This document shows, piece by piece, positions 16,533-25,999 of a DNA stretch of 64,000 bases. A model generated the notes under the pieces. It did not search any database. It was not told where the DNA came from and was given only the letters and a program-made list of their open reading frames with translations. Every line of letters starts with the position of its first letter. The first letter of the stretch is position 1. This DNA is from Methanosarcina sp. 2.H.T.1A.6 (lineage in GTDB: Archaea > Halobacteriota > Methanosarcinia > Methanosarcinales > Methanosarcinaceae). The stretch is from positions 1 through 64,000 of the forward strand of contig NZ_JJOY01000051.1 in NCBI RefSeq assembly GCF_000979455.1, written 5' to 3'. The translations under genes and the position numbers were made by a program.

Positions 16533-18950
16533 ATGACTGCTGGGACGACTGATGGACTGGACAAAGCTGCTGTATTTATCTGCCACTGCAGCGGGAACAT
16601 TTCCGAACACGTTGATGTAGATGCCGTAAAAAAAACCCTTAAGGCAGAAGGGATCTCGGTTTTTGATTATGAGTACCTGTGCTCAAGCCAGGGGCAGTCC
16701 CTGATCAAAAATAAAATTCTGGAAGGGAATCTGAACAGGGTAGTAATAGGTTCGTGCACTCCTTCCAAGCATGGCACTCTCTTTAGAAAGTGCATCCAGG
16801 AAACCGGATTGAATAGAGCAGGGCTTGAAATTGCAAATCTAAGGGAACAGTGCGCCTGGGTGCATCCCGACAAAACAGGAGCTACTGAAAAAGCTCTTTC
16901 TCTCCTGCGGGCCAAGCTAAAACGCCTGGAAAACATAGAGCCCCTGAAAGAAATAAAAGTGGATATTGCTCAGCAGGCCCTTGTTATAGGTGGGGGGATA
17001 GCAGGAATCACAGCTGCGCTGAACCTTGCAGATAATGGGATTTCCACCTTCCTTGTTGAGAAAAATTCAAGCATAGGCGGGCAGATGGCGAAAATCGGGA
17101 AGATATTTTCCCCTGATAAGCTTGCGGAAGAGTGTGCAATGTGCTCACTCAGCCCTCTGATGAACGAAGTTGCAGCCCACCCGAAAATTACACTTTTGAC
17201 CTGGACCGAAGTTGAAAGCCTGAGCGGAAGCGCAGGAAACTTTACTGTCAGGTTAAAGAAGAAGCCAAGATATGTGAAAGACAGCTGCACAGCATGCGGA
17301 AGGTGCAGCCGTGTCTGTCCTACCCCGGTTGAAGACGAGTTCAACTGCGGTTATATGGACAAAAAGGCAATTTCTCTTCGCTTCTCCCAGTCAGTCCCCA
17401 AGATCTACTGTATTGATCCCGATTATTGCCTCCAGTTAAAGGGGGAAACCTGCGGAAAATGTGCAGATGCCTGTAAAACCGGAGCAATTGATTTTTCCCA
17501 GAAGGAAGAAATTGTTGAACTTAACGTAGGTGCAGTTGTTGTTGCCACTGGTTTTGAGGAGTATGACGTCTCCCAGAAACCCCAGTATGGATACGGAATT
17601 TTTGAAAATGTGCTGACCCAGATGGAACTTGCCCGAGTCCTCGGCATCAATGGCCCTACAAAAGGGGAACTTCTGAGGATCTCCGATTTCAGTAAAGCTT
17701 CTGCTGTTTCAACTCCTGCAAGCTGTACTTCAAGGTGCGAAAGTTCCTCTGCGCCGTCCTCTGATGCCGAAACGCCAAAAAGAATTGTCATGATCCAGTG
17801 CGTGGGCTCAAGAGACGAAAAAGAGGGCGGAAATCGTTACTGCTCAAGATACTGCTGTATGGCGGCTCTGAAACACGCAAGCCTGATTAAGAAAAAATAT
17901 CCTGAAATAGAAATCACGATTTGCTATATTGATATGAGGGCTTTTGGTTTTTATGAAAACTATTACCGTGCAGTTCAGGATACCGGAGTCAAATTTGTTA
18001 GGGGAAGGCCTGCCGAAGTTGTTGAAAAGCCGGACAAGAGCCTTGTTGTAAGGGTCGAAGATACCCTTAACCAGAAAATGAGAGAACTTCCTGCTGATCT
18101 TGTTGTACTTTCCGCGGCCATGATACCTTCTCCGGGGACCAGGAAAATTGCCAGTGTGCTGAATCTGAGCCAGGATGAAAGCGGCTTTATTAAGGAAAGG
18201 CACTCCAAGCTAAAACCAGTAGACAGTTCCCTTGACGGAATCTTTGTTTGCGGCACTGCCCAGAGCCCTAAAGATGTTACAGATACCATTGCCCAGTCCG
18301 GACTTGCAGCTATAAGGGCAAGGACTTTCATTACGGACAGCCCGAAAACGCTGGATAACGAAATTGCAGTCGTCAACCAGCTGCTTTGCACGCGCTGTGG
18401 GGAGTGCCTTAAATGCCCATTCGAGGCCCTTTCCCTGAATGAGGGCGGAAGGGTTGTTCTTGACCCTCTCATCTGTACGGGCTGCGGATACTGTACTGAT
18501 CTCTGCAAGGATGGAGCCGTTCAGATCGCAGGCTTTACGAAATCCCAGCTAAAAGCCGAGATGGAGGGTGTGCTCGAAGAAGGAGATGTGCTTGGCTTTG
18601 TAAATTCCGGGATTGCTTCCCTTACCTGCGATAATATAGGTAACAGTGTGCTCACATATCCTTCAAATGTTAAATTAATCAAGGTCCCTACAGGCCTGGT
18701 AGTGGACAGAGACCTGGTGCTGCATGCTTTAAAACATGGGGCGTCTTCTGTCCTTTTTGTAGAAGACCCGCCTGACAGCCCGAGAGCCGAGATAATATAC
18801 CCTCTTACTACCAGGCACGTTGAAAAACTCAAAGAAGAACTTGGAGATTCAGGAAACCGGATCTATTTCAAAAAAACCTATGTTCCGAACACAAAAGGGC
18901 TTGCAGGAACTTTTACCCGCCTTGCCCGGGAAGGAGAGGTGATCAGATGA
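16533..18950 (+). CDS. hdrA1: soluble heterodisulfide reductase subunit A (HdrA1), FAD/FeS protein
   Basis: An 805-residue flavoprotein of the cytoplasmic CoM-S-S-CoB heterodisulfide reductase. Order: N-terminal HdrA domain with ICHCSGN and IGSCTPSKH; FAD Rossmann motif GGGIAGITAALNLADNG (~153-169) with IGGQMAKIGK; ECAMCSLSP; ferredoxin motifs CTACGRCSRVCP and CGKCADACK; QCVGSRD; and a second ferredoxin pair CTRCGECLKCP and CTGCGYCTDLCK (~620-665). The last ~125 residues align by eye with MvhD (YPSNVKLIKV, GL-V-D-V-HALKHGASSVLFV) but lack its cluster cysteines. A Ser/Ala-rich stretch of about 20-25 residues is inserted before QCVGSRD. It overlaps hdrC by four bases. Confidence 0.96.
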   Translation: MTAGTTDGLDKAAVFICHCSGNISEHVDVDAVKKTLKAEGISVFDYEYLCSSQGQSLIKNKILEGNLNRVVIGSCTPSKHGTLFRKCIQETGLNRAGLEIANLREQCAWVHPDKTGATEKALSLLRAKLKRLENIEPLKEIKVDIAQQALVIGGGIAGITAALNLADNGISTFLVEKNSSIGGQMAKIGKIFSPDKLAEECAMCSLSPLMNEVAAHPKITLLTWTEVESLSGSAGNFTVRLKKKPRYVKDSCTACGRCSRVCPTPVEDEFNCGYMDKKAISLRFSQSVPKIYCIDPDYCLQLKGETCGKCADACKTGAIDFSQKEEIVELNVGAVVVATGFEEYDVSQKPQYGYGIFENVLTQMELARVLGINGPTKGELLRISDFSKASAVSTPASCTSRCESSSAPSSDAETPKRIVMIQCVGSRDEKEGGNRYCSRYCCMAALKHASLIKKKYPEIEITICYIDMRAFGFYENYYRAVQDTGVKFVRGRPAEVVEKPDKSLVVRVEDTLNQKMRELPADLVVLSAAMIPSPGTRKIASVLNLSQDESGFIKERHSKLKPVDSSLDGIFVCGTAQSPKDVTDTIAQSGLAAIRARTFITDSPKTLDNEIAVVNQLLCTRCGECLKCPFEALSLNEGGRVVLDPLICTGCGYCTDLCKDGAVQIAGFTKSQLKAEMEGVLEEGDVLGFVNSGIASLTCDNIGNSVLTYPSNVKLIKVPTGLVVDRDLVLHALKHGASSVLFVEDPPDSPRAEIIYPLTTRHVEKLKEELGDSGNRIYFKKTYVPNTKGLAGTFTRLAREGEVIR

Positions 18951-19657
18951 TGCCATATGTAAATAAATACGATACCCCGGAGTGTAAAACTCTTGCAGAG
19001 ACCGCAAAAAAAAGTATCCGAACCCCCGAATCCATGGGACTAGACCGCTGTATCCAGTGCGGAGCCTGCACTGCTTCCTGTCCTGCAGCTCGGTTTACGG
19101 ACTACAGCCCGCGGCAGATCGTAAAAAAGGTGCTCGAAAATGATCGTAGTGTGCTTGAATCTGAAATGATCTGGTCCTGCTTCTACTGCTATTCCTGTAA
19201 TGTGCGCTGTCCCAGGAACAACAGCCCTGTAACAATCGTGCAGGTGCTCAGACAGATCGCTATCAACGAAGGAATCGGGGTTGAAAAGCTTGCCTATTTC
19301 CTTGAGATCGGAGAGTACCTTGCCGAAAACGGAGCCAGCAAGGTCCCGGGAGCTGGTGTCAAGAACATGGAGAAAGACCTTGGAGAGCGCTGGATTGGAA
19401 TGAAAAGGAATCTGGAGCCCATCCGTTCCGAACTGGGGCTCAGCGCCAGGGATGTCAGGAACACCAATGGAGAAGTTCAGGCTATTCTTGAGAGCACGGG
19501 CTATTTCGAAAGGGAAAAATGGATCAAAGCAAGGATCCAGGAAAAAAAAATTCACGGGTTCCTGAAGACCGACGGCACTGAAAACGAGAAAAAACGCGGA
19601 GGCTTTGGCTTTGAAAGCGATAGAGAGTATACCGGACAGCAAGCTCTTACTGTTTAA
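18947..19657 (+). CDS. hdrC1: heterodisulfide reductase subunit C (HdrC1)
   Basis: A 236-residue iron-sulfur subunit that relays electrons from HdrA to the HdrB active site. Two [4Fe-4S] motifs, CIQCGACTASCP (~35-46) and CFYCYSCNVRCP (~77-88), match HdrC. The C-terminal tail beyond residue 190 is charged. ATG 18947 overlaps the hdrA stop (ATGA), with GGAGAGGTGAT upstream, so the genes are translationally coupled. It overlaps hdrB by 47 bases. Confidence 0.96.
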   Translation: MMPYVNKYDTPECKTLAETAKKSIRTPESMGLDRCIQCGACTASCPAARFTDYSPRQIVKKVLENDRSVLESEMIWSCFYCYSCNVRCPRNNSPVTIVQVLRQIAINEGIGVEKLAYFLEIGEYLAENGASKVPGAGVKNMEKDLGERWIGMKRNLEPIRSELGLSARDVRNTNGEVQAILESTGYFEREKWIKARIQEKKIHGFLKTDGTENEKKRGGFGFESDREYTGQQALTV

Positions 19658-20555
19658 GAGCTGCATGGTCGGGCAGGAATATCCTGGAATAGAAACGGCC
19701 ACAAGTTACGTGTTTGACCGGCTCGGGATAGATTACGGTATAAACGATGAGCAGTCCTGCTGCACGGGGATAGGGCACTACACCGATATCTTTGAAGGCC
19801 TCACAACAGCAGCTATTGCAGCCCGGAACTTTGCAATCGCCAGAAGGAGCGGATATCCCAATATAACCTGCCTCTGTTCAACCTGTTATGCCATTAACAA
19901 GGAGGCATGCGAACTCCTTAACACCAATACTGAGGTCCGGGAAAAAGTCAACTCCATCTTCAGGGAAAAGGGCTTCGATGACCTTGTCTATGAAAAGGGC
20001 GATATGGACTCCCGGACCAACTTCTATCATGCAGTCGAGGTCCTCCTGAGTAAAGTCGATCAGATAAAGGAAAAGAAACAATTCGATTTCTCAGGAGTTA
20101 AAGCAGCCTCCCATCACGCCTGCCACTATTATAAAGTCAAGTATCTCGATGTAGTCGGAAGCCCGGAAAACCCCCAGCTTATAGACACGATAGCTGAAGC
20201 CTGCGGAGCATCCCCTGTCCGCTGGTACGAAGACCGTACCCTTACCTGCGGAATGGGCTTTGCCCAGCTCCACCTTAACAAAAGCACCTCTCTTCAGGTT
20301 ACCAAAACTAAACTCGACAGCCTTCAGAGAGCCGGAGTGGAGTTAATGATCCACATGTGCCCGAACTGCCATATCCAGTACGACCGCTACCAGCCTGTAA
20401 TTGAAAAAGAGTTCGGGGTAGAGTACGACATGGTGCATATGAATATTGCCCAGCTCGTAGCTCTTTCAATGGGCGCAGACCCCTACAAAGTATGCGGTTT
20501 CCAGACTCACTCCGTGCCTCTGGAAGGTTTTCTTGAAAAGACCGGAATAATATAA
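19611..20555 (+). CDS. hdrB1: heterodisulfide reductase subunit B (HdrB1)
   Basis: A 314-residue catalytic subunit with two CCG domains that hold noncubane FeS clusters reducing CoM-S-S-CoB. The first domain is complete (SCMVGQEYPG, SCCTGIG, CLCSTC). In the second the usual CCG is TCGMG (ACC TGC), so one cysteine ligand is missing, while HACHYYK and CPNCH remain. Of two TTG candidates, 19611 is chosen: GGAGG at 19598-19602 is eight bases from it but only two from TTG 19605. The gene overlaps hdrC and ends at a hairpin terminator. Confidence 0.94.
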   Translation: MKAIESIPDSKLLLFKSCMVGQEYPGIETATSYVFDRLGIDYGINDEQSCCTGIGHYTDIFEGLTTAAIAARNFAIARRSGYPNITCLCSTCYAINKEACELLNTNTEVREKVNSIFREKGFDDLVYEKGDMDSRTNFYHAVEVLLSKVDQIKEKKQFDFSGVKAASHHACHYYKVKYLDVVGSPENPQLIDTIAEACGASPVRWYEDRTLTCGMGFAQLHLNKSTSLQVTKTKLDSLQRAGVELMIHMCPNCHIQYDRYQPVIEKEFGVEYDMVHMNIAQLVALSMGADPYKVCGFQTHSVPLEGFLEKTGII

Positions 20556-20558
20556 AGT

Positions 20559-20590
20559 CCAGTTTTTAAATAGAACTGGCTACCTTTTTT
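20559..20590 (+). terminator. hairpin terminator after hdrB1
   Basis: CCAGTT (20559-20564) pairs with AACTGG (20574-20579) around a nine-base loop, followed by TACCTTTTTT. It lies four bases after the hdrB stop codon. The duplicated copy near 24311-24340 has a decayed stem. Confidence 0.7.
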
Positions 20591-20772
20591 ATTTTGATTT
20601 TTCCCAATTAATTTTTTGGCTTTGTTGAAATTTATCTAACTTCTTTGAGGAATTTTTGTTTATATATACGTTTTTTTCTTGACTGGTGTCTAATTCAATT
20701 TTTGGCGTCCCATTCAACCCACCAGTCATTGGATCATTAATGCCAATAATTCCGGGTTGTCCAGGTCCTTTA

Positions 20773-22032
20773 TTACTTCTTCCTGAGTTTCCATCCACCA
20801 TACAGGCAGATCAAGCTTCCCAATAATCCAAAACCTGGAGTAGAGTTATTTTTACTTGATTCATTTCCACCTGAGCTACTACCATTATTAGATTCAGAAT
20901 TATTATTGTTTGAATTATTTAGTTCGGCAGCATTTATTTCTTCATATGATAAGTTCGTTTCTTCAACCCCTATATCTTCAGTTGAACTGGAGGTTGCCCC
21001 TGTGTTTTGATCAGTTACATTAGAATCTACAAAATGCCCAAAGACAATTTCAATGGGTTCGACTCCTACGTCCACAGTGGCTATTACATCGTTTGTAGCC
21101 GTGTCAATTACAGAAATAGTGTCGCTACCGTAGTTCACCACATACACCTTTTTTCCGTCAGGAGTGAGTGCAACTCCACAAGGATTAATTCCTACAGGAA
21201 CTGTAGCTGTAATATTGTTAGTTGCTGTGTCGATTATAGAAACTGAATTGTTTTCCCAGTTTGTTACGTATACATTTGTTCCTGCAGGGTTAACTGCAAC
21301 TCCCCAAGGATAGCGTCCTACATTTACTGTGTCTGTAACAGTGTTTGTGGAAGTATTAATTACAGAAACCGTGTCGCTGTTTGAGTTTACCACATACACT
21401 TTTGTTCCATCAGGACTGACTGCAACATCCCAAGGACTACTTCCTACGTTTACAGTGGCTATAACTTCATTTGTGGCTGTGTCAATTACAGAAGTAGTGT
21501 CGCTGATATGGTTTGTAACATAAATTTTTGTTCCATCTGGAGTGACGGCAACTCTATCAGGATTCAACTTCACATTAACCGTGGCTATAACTTTATTTGT
21601 GGCTGTGTTAATTACCAAGATATTGGTGCTGTCACGAACCGACACATATGCCCTTGTTCCTTCAGGGTTAACTGCAACTCCCCAAGAACTGCCTCCTATA
21701 TTCATGGCATTAACTGTATTTGTTGCAGTGTCAATTACAGAGACAGTTTTGCTGCCTATACCTGAGTTCGTCACATATATTTTTGTTCCTGCAGGGTTAA
21801 CTGCAACTTCGCCAGGATAGCCTCCTATCTTCATCATGTCTGTAACATTGTTGGTTGCTGTGTCAATTATATGAACAGTCCCACTGTTTATGTAGTTCCC
21901 CGCACTCATCACATATGCAAATGGAGCCGCACATGCAACATCCACCAGTATTAAAATCGCAAGTGCAGTTATTCCCAAAACTTTTATGAGAATATGCTCT
22001 CGATATGTTTTATCACATGTTATTTCTTTCAT
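20773..22032 (-). CDS. YVTN-repeat beta-propeller surface protein with PGF-CTERM anchor, copy 1
   Basis: A 419-residue secreted protein. After a signal peptide (residues ~15-36, ending ACAAPFAYV) come about seven 42-residue YVTN blades, each with VSVIDTATN, VIATVNVG and GVAVNPAGTKVYV motifs. These fold as a propeller seen in archaeal S-layer-associated proteins. A Ser/Asn/Glu linker leads to STPGFGLLGSLICLYGGWKLRKK, a PGF-CTERM signal expected to be cut by archaeosortase and lipid-anchored. GGGAG lies upstream of ATG 22032. It converges on hdrB1. A paralogue sits at 24529-25842 with the same flanking DNA, so the pair arose by segmental duplication. Confidence 0.9.
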   Translation of the reverse strand: MKEITCDKTYREHILIKVLGITALAILILVDVACAAPFAYVMSAGNYINSGTVHIIDTATNNVTDMMKIGGYPGEVAVNPAGTKIYVTNSGIGSKTVSVIDTATNTVNAMNIGGSSWGVAVNPEGTRAYVSVRDSTNILVINTATNKVIATVNVKLNPDRVAVTPDGTKIYVTNHISDTTSVIDTATNEVIATVNVGSSPWDVAVSPDGTKVYVVNSNSDTVSVINTSTNTVTDTVNVGRYPWGVAVNPAGTNVYVTNWENNSVSIIDTATNNITATVPVGINPCGVALTPDGKKVYVVNYGSDTISVIDTATNDVIATVDVGVEPIEIVFGHFVDSNVTDQNTGATSSSTEDIGVEETNLSYEEINAAELNNSNNNNSESNNGSSSGGNESSKNNSTPGFGLLGSLICLYGGWKLRKK

Positions 22033-22290
22033 TATGATTCTCCCTTATGAATCCTTATAGTTGAGATAATCTCGAGATAAATATAAAATGTATTTTTGGT
22101 TTACTTATAAATTAAACTTTAAATCTTGGAACAATTTTGTAAAAAATGAAAATAGTAAACATTGTGTATATCTTAACTTAAACAAACATATTAAAAATAA
22201 AAGTTCGATAAACCTGCTCTTTGGTTTATCGTATAGAAACATGTAATCAACCTTTAAAGCCAGAATTTTATTGAACTCAGTGAGGATTTT

Positions 22291-23489
22291 TTATCTCACA
22301 TATACACGTGCAACTTCTGGACCACCGTAAGTGCGTTCATATATTGCAGTACCGGGGAGCGGATCATTAATATACAAATAGAAATACCCACCTTCATTTT
22401 TGTATCCTCGACAAACCCGACAATGCCCAGAAACCAGACTGAAAAAAGGTCTTTCATTGTCAATCTCGGTAACAACGTCAATATTATTAAATGCAGAAGT
22501 CCTAGTAGTTGGCGTCTTTCCCCATTTATTTATAACCCATTTTTCAATGTCATAACATGTGAGCCCAACCGGGGGTTTCCCTTTCAAATAGGTATAGATA
22601 GACGTTTGTGAAGGGGCGGGATTCGGATCATTAAAGTACATACAAAGCATTCGGATACTAGTTGGAACACAGTAGTAGTTAGTTTCTTGTCCAAGATGGG
22701 GAACAGGAACATCTCCACTTGTTATTGCCGTTATCGCTGCATCGTCAATAAGTTTTTTAACATTTTCTTCAGTAACTGCAGCATTAATATTAACTCCTTT
22801 ATTAGCTGCTGCTTGTTCTATAGATTTTGCGTACTGATCACTTTTCTGCCATTCCTTTAAGTTGTTTTCCTTTCCAGACTTCAAAATCTGGTCATACATT
22901 GACCAAACTCCAAGTTCTGTTTCAGTTACAGGTTTATCTTGTACCTCATCAAGGGTGTATCCGTCTACAAATATCCGGTGTTCAACTCCAGTGGTCTTGT
23001 CTTTCACTACAGTCATCGCTCCTATACGTGGATAGCTGTATACAACCAAATTGGTTGATTTGATTTCCCCATCTGAATACTCACTTTTGGCTATTTCTAT
23101 TGATTTTTTCATGGCTTCAGCCACTTTATAAGGTTCCGGATCAAATACAATGTCATAAATTGAAGGCCCCAACGTTTTATCGGCACAGACGTCGATTGTA
23201 CCTATTAATTTATTTTCTTTATATACTGAGAACCGATAAAATAATTTCTGACCATTTATATCATAAAGCTCAACTGGTTGGTATCAATAGATGCCTCTGT
23301 CCAATTTTCAAAGCCTGGTGCATCGGCTGCTATGAAACTTATCATGTTCGCATTAGCATGCTTAAAAGCTTCCTCAGCAGTTACAGAATAATCTTTTTCT
23401 TCCTATGCACTTACTGCCGGCATTAACACCATACCAATCAGCAGTGTTGCTAAAACAAGTATACTTACTCCAATTTTATTACGGTTCAT
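22291..23489 (-). pseudogene. broken exported C39-like cysteine peptidase
   Basis: The intact part (22291-23172, 293 residues) ends in a papain-like C39_2 domain: Q-x-x-x-YYCVPTSIRML (catalytic Cys), SGHCRVCRGY (His) and NDPLPG (Asp/Asn). Conceptual translation upstream restores the N terminus: ATG 23489 gives a signal peptide MNRNKIGVSILVLATLLIGM ending AVSA, then an in-frame TAG at 23405-23403, then about 40 residues (EEKDYSVTAEEAF) to a frame change near 23272-23284, after which PVELYDINGQKLFYRF continues into the C39 protein. One amber codon plus one frameshift make a full product unlikely, even though Methanosarcina can read UAG as pyrrolysine. The promoter and first codons match the gene at 29704-30246. 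Confidence 0.8.
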
Positions 23490-23780
23490 ACTTTAATCTC
23501 CTGTGTATCTTATACCCAGGAGGCAGGATCAGGCAAGCTAAGCCTTAAATACACGCAAAGCTAACATAAATCATGCCTCTTAGGGTGTATTTTATGGAGT
23601 TCGTATGGTACGGGAAATACTTTTGAACTCCATGAATTCCTCTTATCTAACTCCTTATAAGTTTTCCGGCCATTCCATCGAACTATCCGTTTTTCGTGCC
23701 TGTTTTGAGTCTGCAATATTCTGAATATTCTATAGTTGATGATCTGGCCAATAAGTATATGTATAAGCATATATCCTTGA
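23449..23780. repeat. spacer repeat with shared promoter and signal-peptide start, copy 1
   Basis: Nearly identical to 30205-30530 from codons 1-14 of the leftward gene (MNRNKIGVSIL) through the ribosome site and leader, up to a shared block gatctggccaataagtatat. Contains an inverted repeat ATGGAGTTCG (about 23591-23600) / GAACTCCAT (about 23624-23632) and the block ctccttataagttttc found in all three copies. It drives the C39 pseudogene here. Confidence 0.8.
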
Positions 23781-23982
23781 CATATATTCAAGAGTTGATA
23801 TCCAAATGTAAAAATTCACATCTATACTCATATAAGAGGATCTTTGTGGACTGCTTACAGTATTACAGCAAAAGTCTCTGTGTTTGTATTTCATGTGAGC
23901 CTGTAGAGTCAGTGAATCTTCTAAACTTTGACAAGCATCTCCAAAAATTAGATCCTCTCTTTTTAGACAAATTCTGATAAAA
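23781..23982. other. spacer with no recognised gene
   Basis: About 200 bp between the spacer repeat and the hdrB pseudogene. A short open frame reads rightward (RIFVDCLQYYSKSLCVC) and stops at 23977, but it has no ribosome site and no recognisable family. It may be the decayed end of a mobile or duplicated gene. Confidence 0.4.
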
Positions 23983-23983
23983 T

Positions 23984-24311
23984 ACCGTCCGCACCCTTAC
24001 CTTCGGAATGGGCTTTTCCCAGCTCCACCTTAACAAAAGCACCTCTTTCCAGGTTACCAAAACCAAACTCGACAGCCTTCAGAGAGCCGGAGTGGAGTTA
24101 ATGATCCATATGAGCCCGAACTGCCACATATCCAGTATGACCGCTACCAGCCTGTAATTGAAAAAGAGTTCGGGGTAAAATACGATATGGTGCATATGAA
24201 TATTGCCCAGCTCGTAGCTCTCTCAATGGGCGCAGACCCCTACAAAGTATGCGGTTTTCAGACTCACTCCGTGCCTCTTGAAGGTTTTCTTGAAAAGACC
24301 GGTATATTATA
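23984..24311 (+). pseudogene. hdrB 3'-end pseudogene (duplicate of 20231-20555)
   Basis: About 325 bp nearly identical to the last third of hdrB1. It has no start, reads LTFGMGFSQL where hdrB1 has LTCGMGFAQL and IHMSPNC for IHMCPNC, so two active-site cysteines are lost. A two-base insertion at about 24124-24128 shifts the frame. Homology continues past the stop into the spacer and the neighbouring YVTN gene, showing that it was carried along in one duplication. Confidence 0.92.
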
Positions 24312-24528
24312 AAATCCCGTTTTAAAGTTGAACCGGTCATCTTTTTTATTTTGATTTTTCCCAATTAATTTTTTGGCTTTGTTGAAATTTATCGAACTTC
24401 TTTGAGGAATTTTGGCTTATATATACGTTTTTTCTTGACTGGTGGCGAATTCAATTTTTGGTGTACCATTTGACCCAACAGTCATTGGATCATTAATGCC
24501 AATAATTCCGGGTTATCCAGGTCCTTTA

Positions 24529-25842
24529 TTACTTCTTCCTGAGTTTCCGCACTCCATACATGCAGGTCAAACTTCCCAATAATCCAAAACCTGGAGTTGA
24601 GTTATTTTTGCTCGATTCATTTCCATTTGAGCTACTACCATTATCGGATTCAGAGTTATTTTTGTTTGAATTATTAAGTTCGGCATCACTTCTTTCTTCA
24701 GTTGCATTGGAGGTTGCCCCTGTACTTTTGGCAGTCATATTGGAATCCATAAAAGGCACAATTACAACTCCAACAGGATAGATTCCTACTTTCACTGTGT
24801 CTGTTACATTGTTTGTAGCGGTATCAATTACAGAAACAGTGTGGCTTGCACAGTTCACCACGTATACCTTTGCTCCATCTGAAGTGACTGCAATTCCACA
24901 AGGTGCCCTTCCTACAGGTACAGTAGCTGTAACCTTGTTTGCGGCTGTATCAATGATATCAACAGCACCTGTAAGTGAATTGGGTCCTGGAAACTGTATC
25001 GCTACATATACCTTTTTTCCATCCGGGCTAACCGCAACTCCACAAGGAATGTCTCCTACGCTCACTAAAGCTGTAAGCTCATTTGTACTTGTGTCAATTA
25101 CAGAAATAGTAGCTGTGGAGTCATGACGAATATTAGAGTTCATCACATATGCCTTTGTCCCGTCCGGACTGAATGCAACCCCAAGAGAGTTGTTTCCTGT
25201 GTGTATTGTGGCTGCAACAGTGTCTGTGGCTGTGTCAATTACAGAAACTGTACCTGTAAAGTTAGTTGAATCGCCGCCGGAATTCGCCACATATACCTTT
25301 TTTCCATCCGGACTGACTGCAACTCCGAAAGGAAAATTTCCTACTTTCAATGTGGCTGTAACCTTGTTTGTGGTTGTGTCAATAATAGAAACAGTGCCGT
25401 AGCTGAAGTCCGTCACATATGCCTTATTTCCATCCGGACTGACTGCAACTTTTTGAGGATAGATTCCTACTTTCACAGTGCCTATAACTTTGTTCGTGGT
25501 GGTGTTAATTACAGATACAGTGTTGCTACGTGAGTTCACAACATATACCTTTTTCCCATCCGGACTGACTGTAACTCCAGCAGGATGTTCTCCTACATCT
25601 ACTGTGGCTGTAACCTTGTTTGTGGCTGTGTCAATTACAGAGATATTATTGCTGTCGGAGTTAGTAACGTATGCAAATGGAGCTGCACCTGCTACACTCA
25701 CCAATATTAAAATCGCAAGTGTAGTTATTCCAAAAGCTCTTATGAGGGTATCTTCTCTGCGTGCTTTATTAGACATTGCTGCAGATGGAAGTGGAATAGA
25801 AAAAGTGTCAATCGATATTGTTGATATACTTTTATTTTTCAT
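24529..25842 (-). CDS. YVTN-repeat beta-propeller surface protein with PGF-CTERM anchor, copy 2
   Basis: A 437-residue paralogue of the protein at 20773-22032. It has a longer N terminus before the signal peptide (TTLAILILVSVAGAAPFAYV), about seven YVTN blades with GVAVSPDGKKVYV and SVIDTATNKVTATV motifs, a Ser/Asn linker and the C-terminal STPGFGLLGSLTCMYGVRKLRKK PGF-CTERM signal. GGGGAT before ATG 25842 supports the long start; an internal Met at 25776 would match the paralogue's length better. The blades have diverged more than the flanking and C-terminal DNA, and two blades carry short insertions (GGDSTNFTG, FPGPNSLTG). Confidence 0.9.
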   Translation of the reverse strand: MKNKSISTISIDTFSIPLPSAAMSNKARREDTLIRAFGITTLAILILVSVAGAAPFAYVTNSDSNNISVIDTATNKVTATVDVGEHPAGVTVSPDGKKVYVVNSRSNTVSVINTTTNKVIGTVKVGIYPQKVAVSPDGNKAYVTDFSYGTVSIIDTTTNKVTATLKVGNFPFGVAVSPDGKKVYVANSGGDSTNFTGTVSVIDTATDTVAATIHTGNNSLGVAFSPDGTKAYVMNSNIRHDSTATISVIDTSTNELTALVSVGDIPCGVAVSPDGKKVYVAIQFPGPNSLTGAVDIIDTAANKVTATVPVGRAPCGIAVTSDGAKVYVVNCASHTVSVIDTATNNVTDTVKVGIYPVGVVIVPFMDSNMTAKSTGATSNATEERSDAELNNSNKNNSESDNGSSSNGNESSKNNSTPGFGLLGSLTCMYGVRKLRKK

Positions 25843-25999
25843 CTTTTATCCCCAAGCAGTATATGTCTTTCATGGCAGGGCTATTTTCAAAAGATTTGAA
25901 CTTTGGACATTTTTCTAAATTCTTCATTAATTTAAGTCAATTTCAAGATAAAACAAACGAGTAATCAGGTGAACTAATTTCAGGATAAAATTTTTTTGA

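Noticed and set aside
20589-20801. Leftward 70-residue ORF after hdrB
   Set aside because: Lies in the duplicated spacer, where the second copy (24350-24560) has not kept the frame; no start signals.
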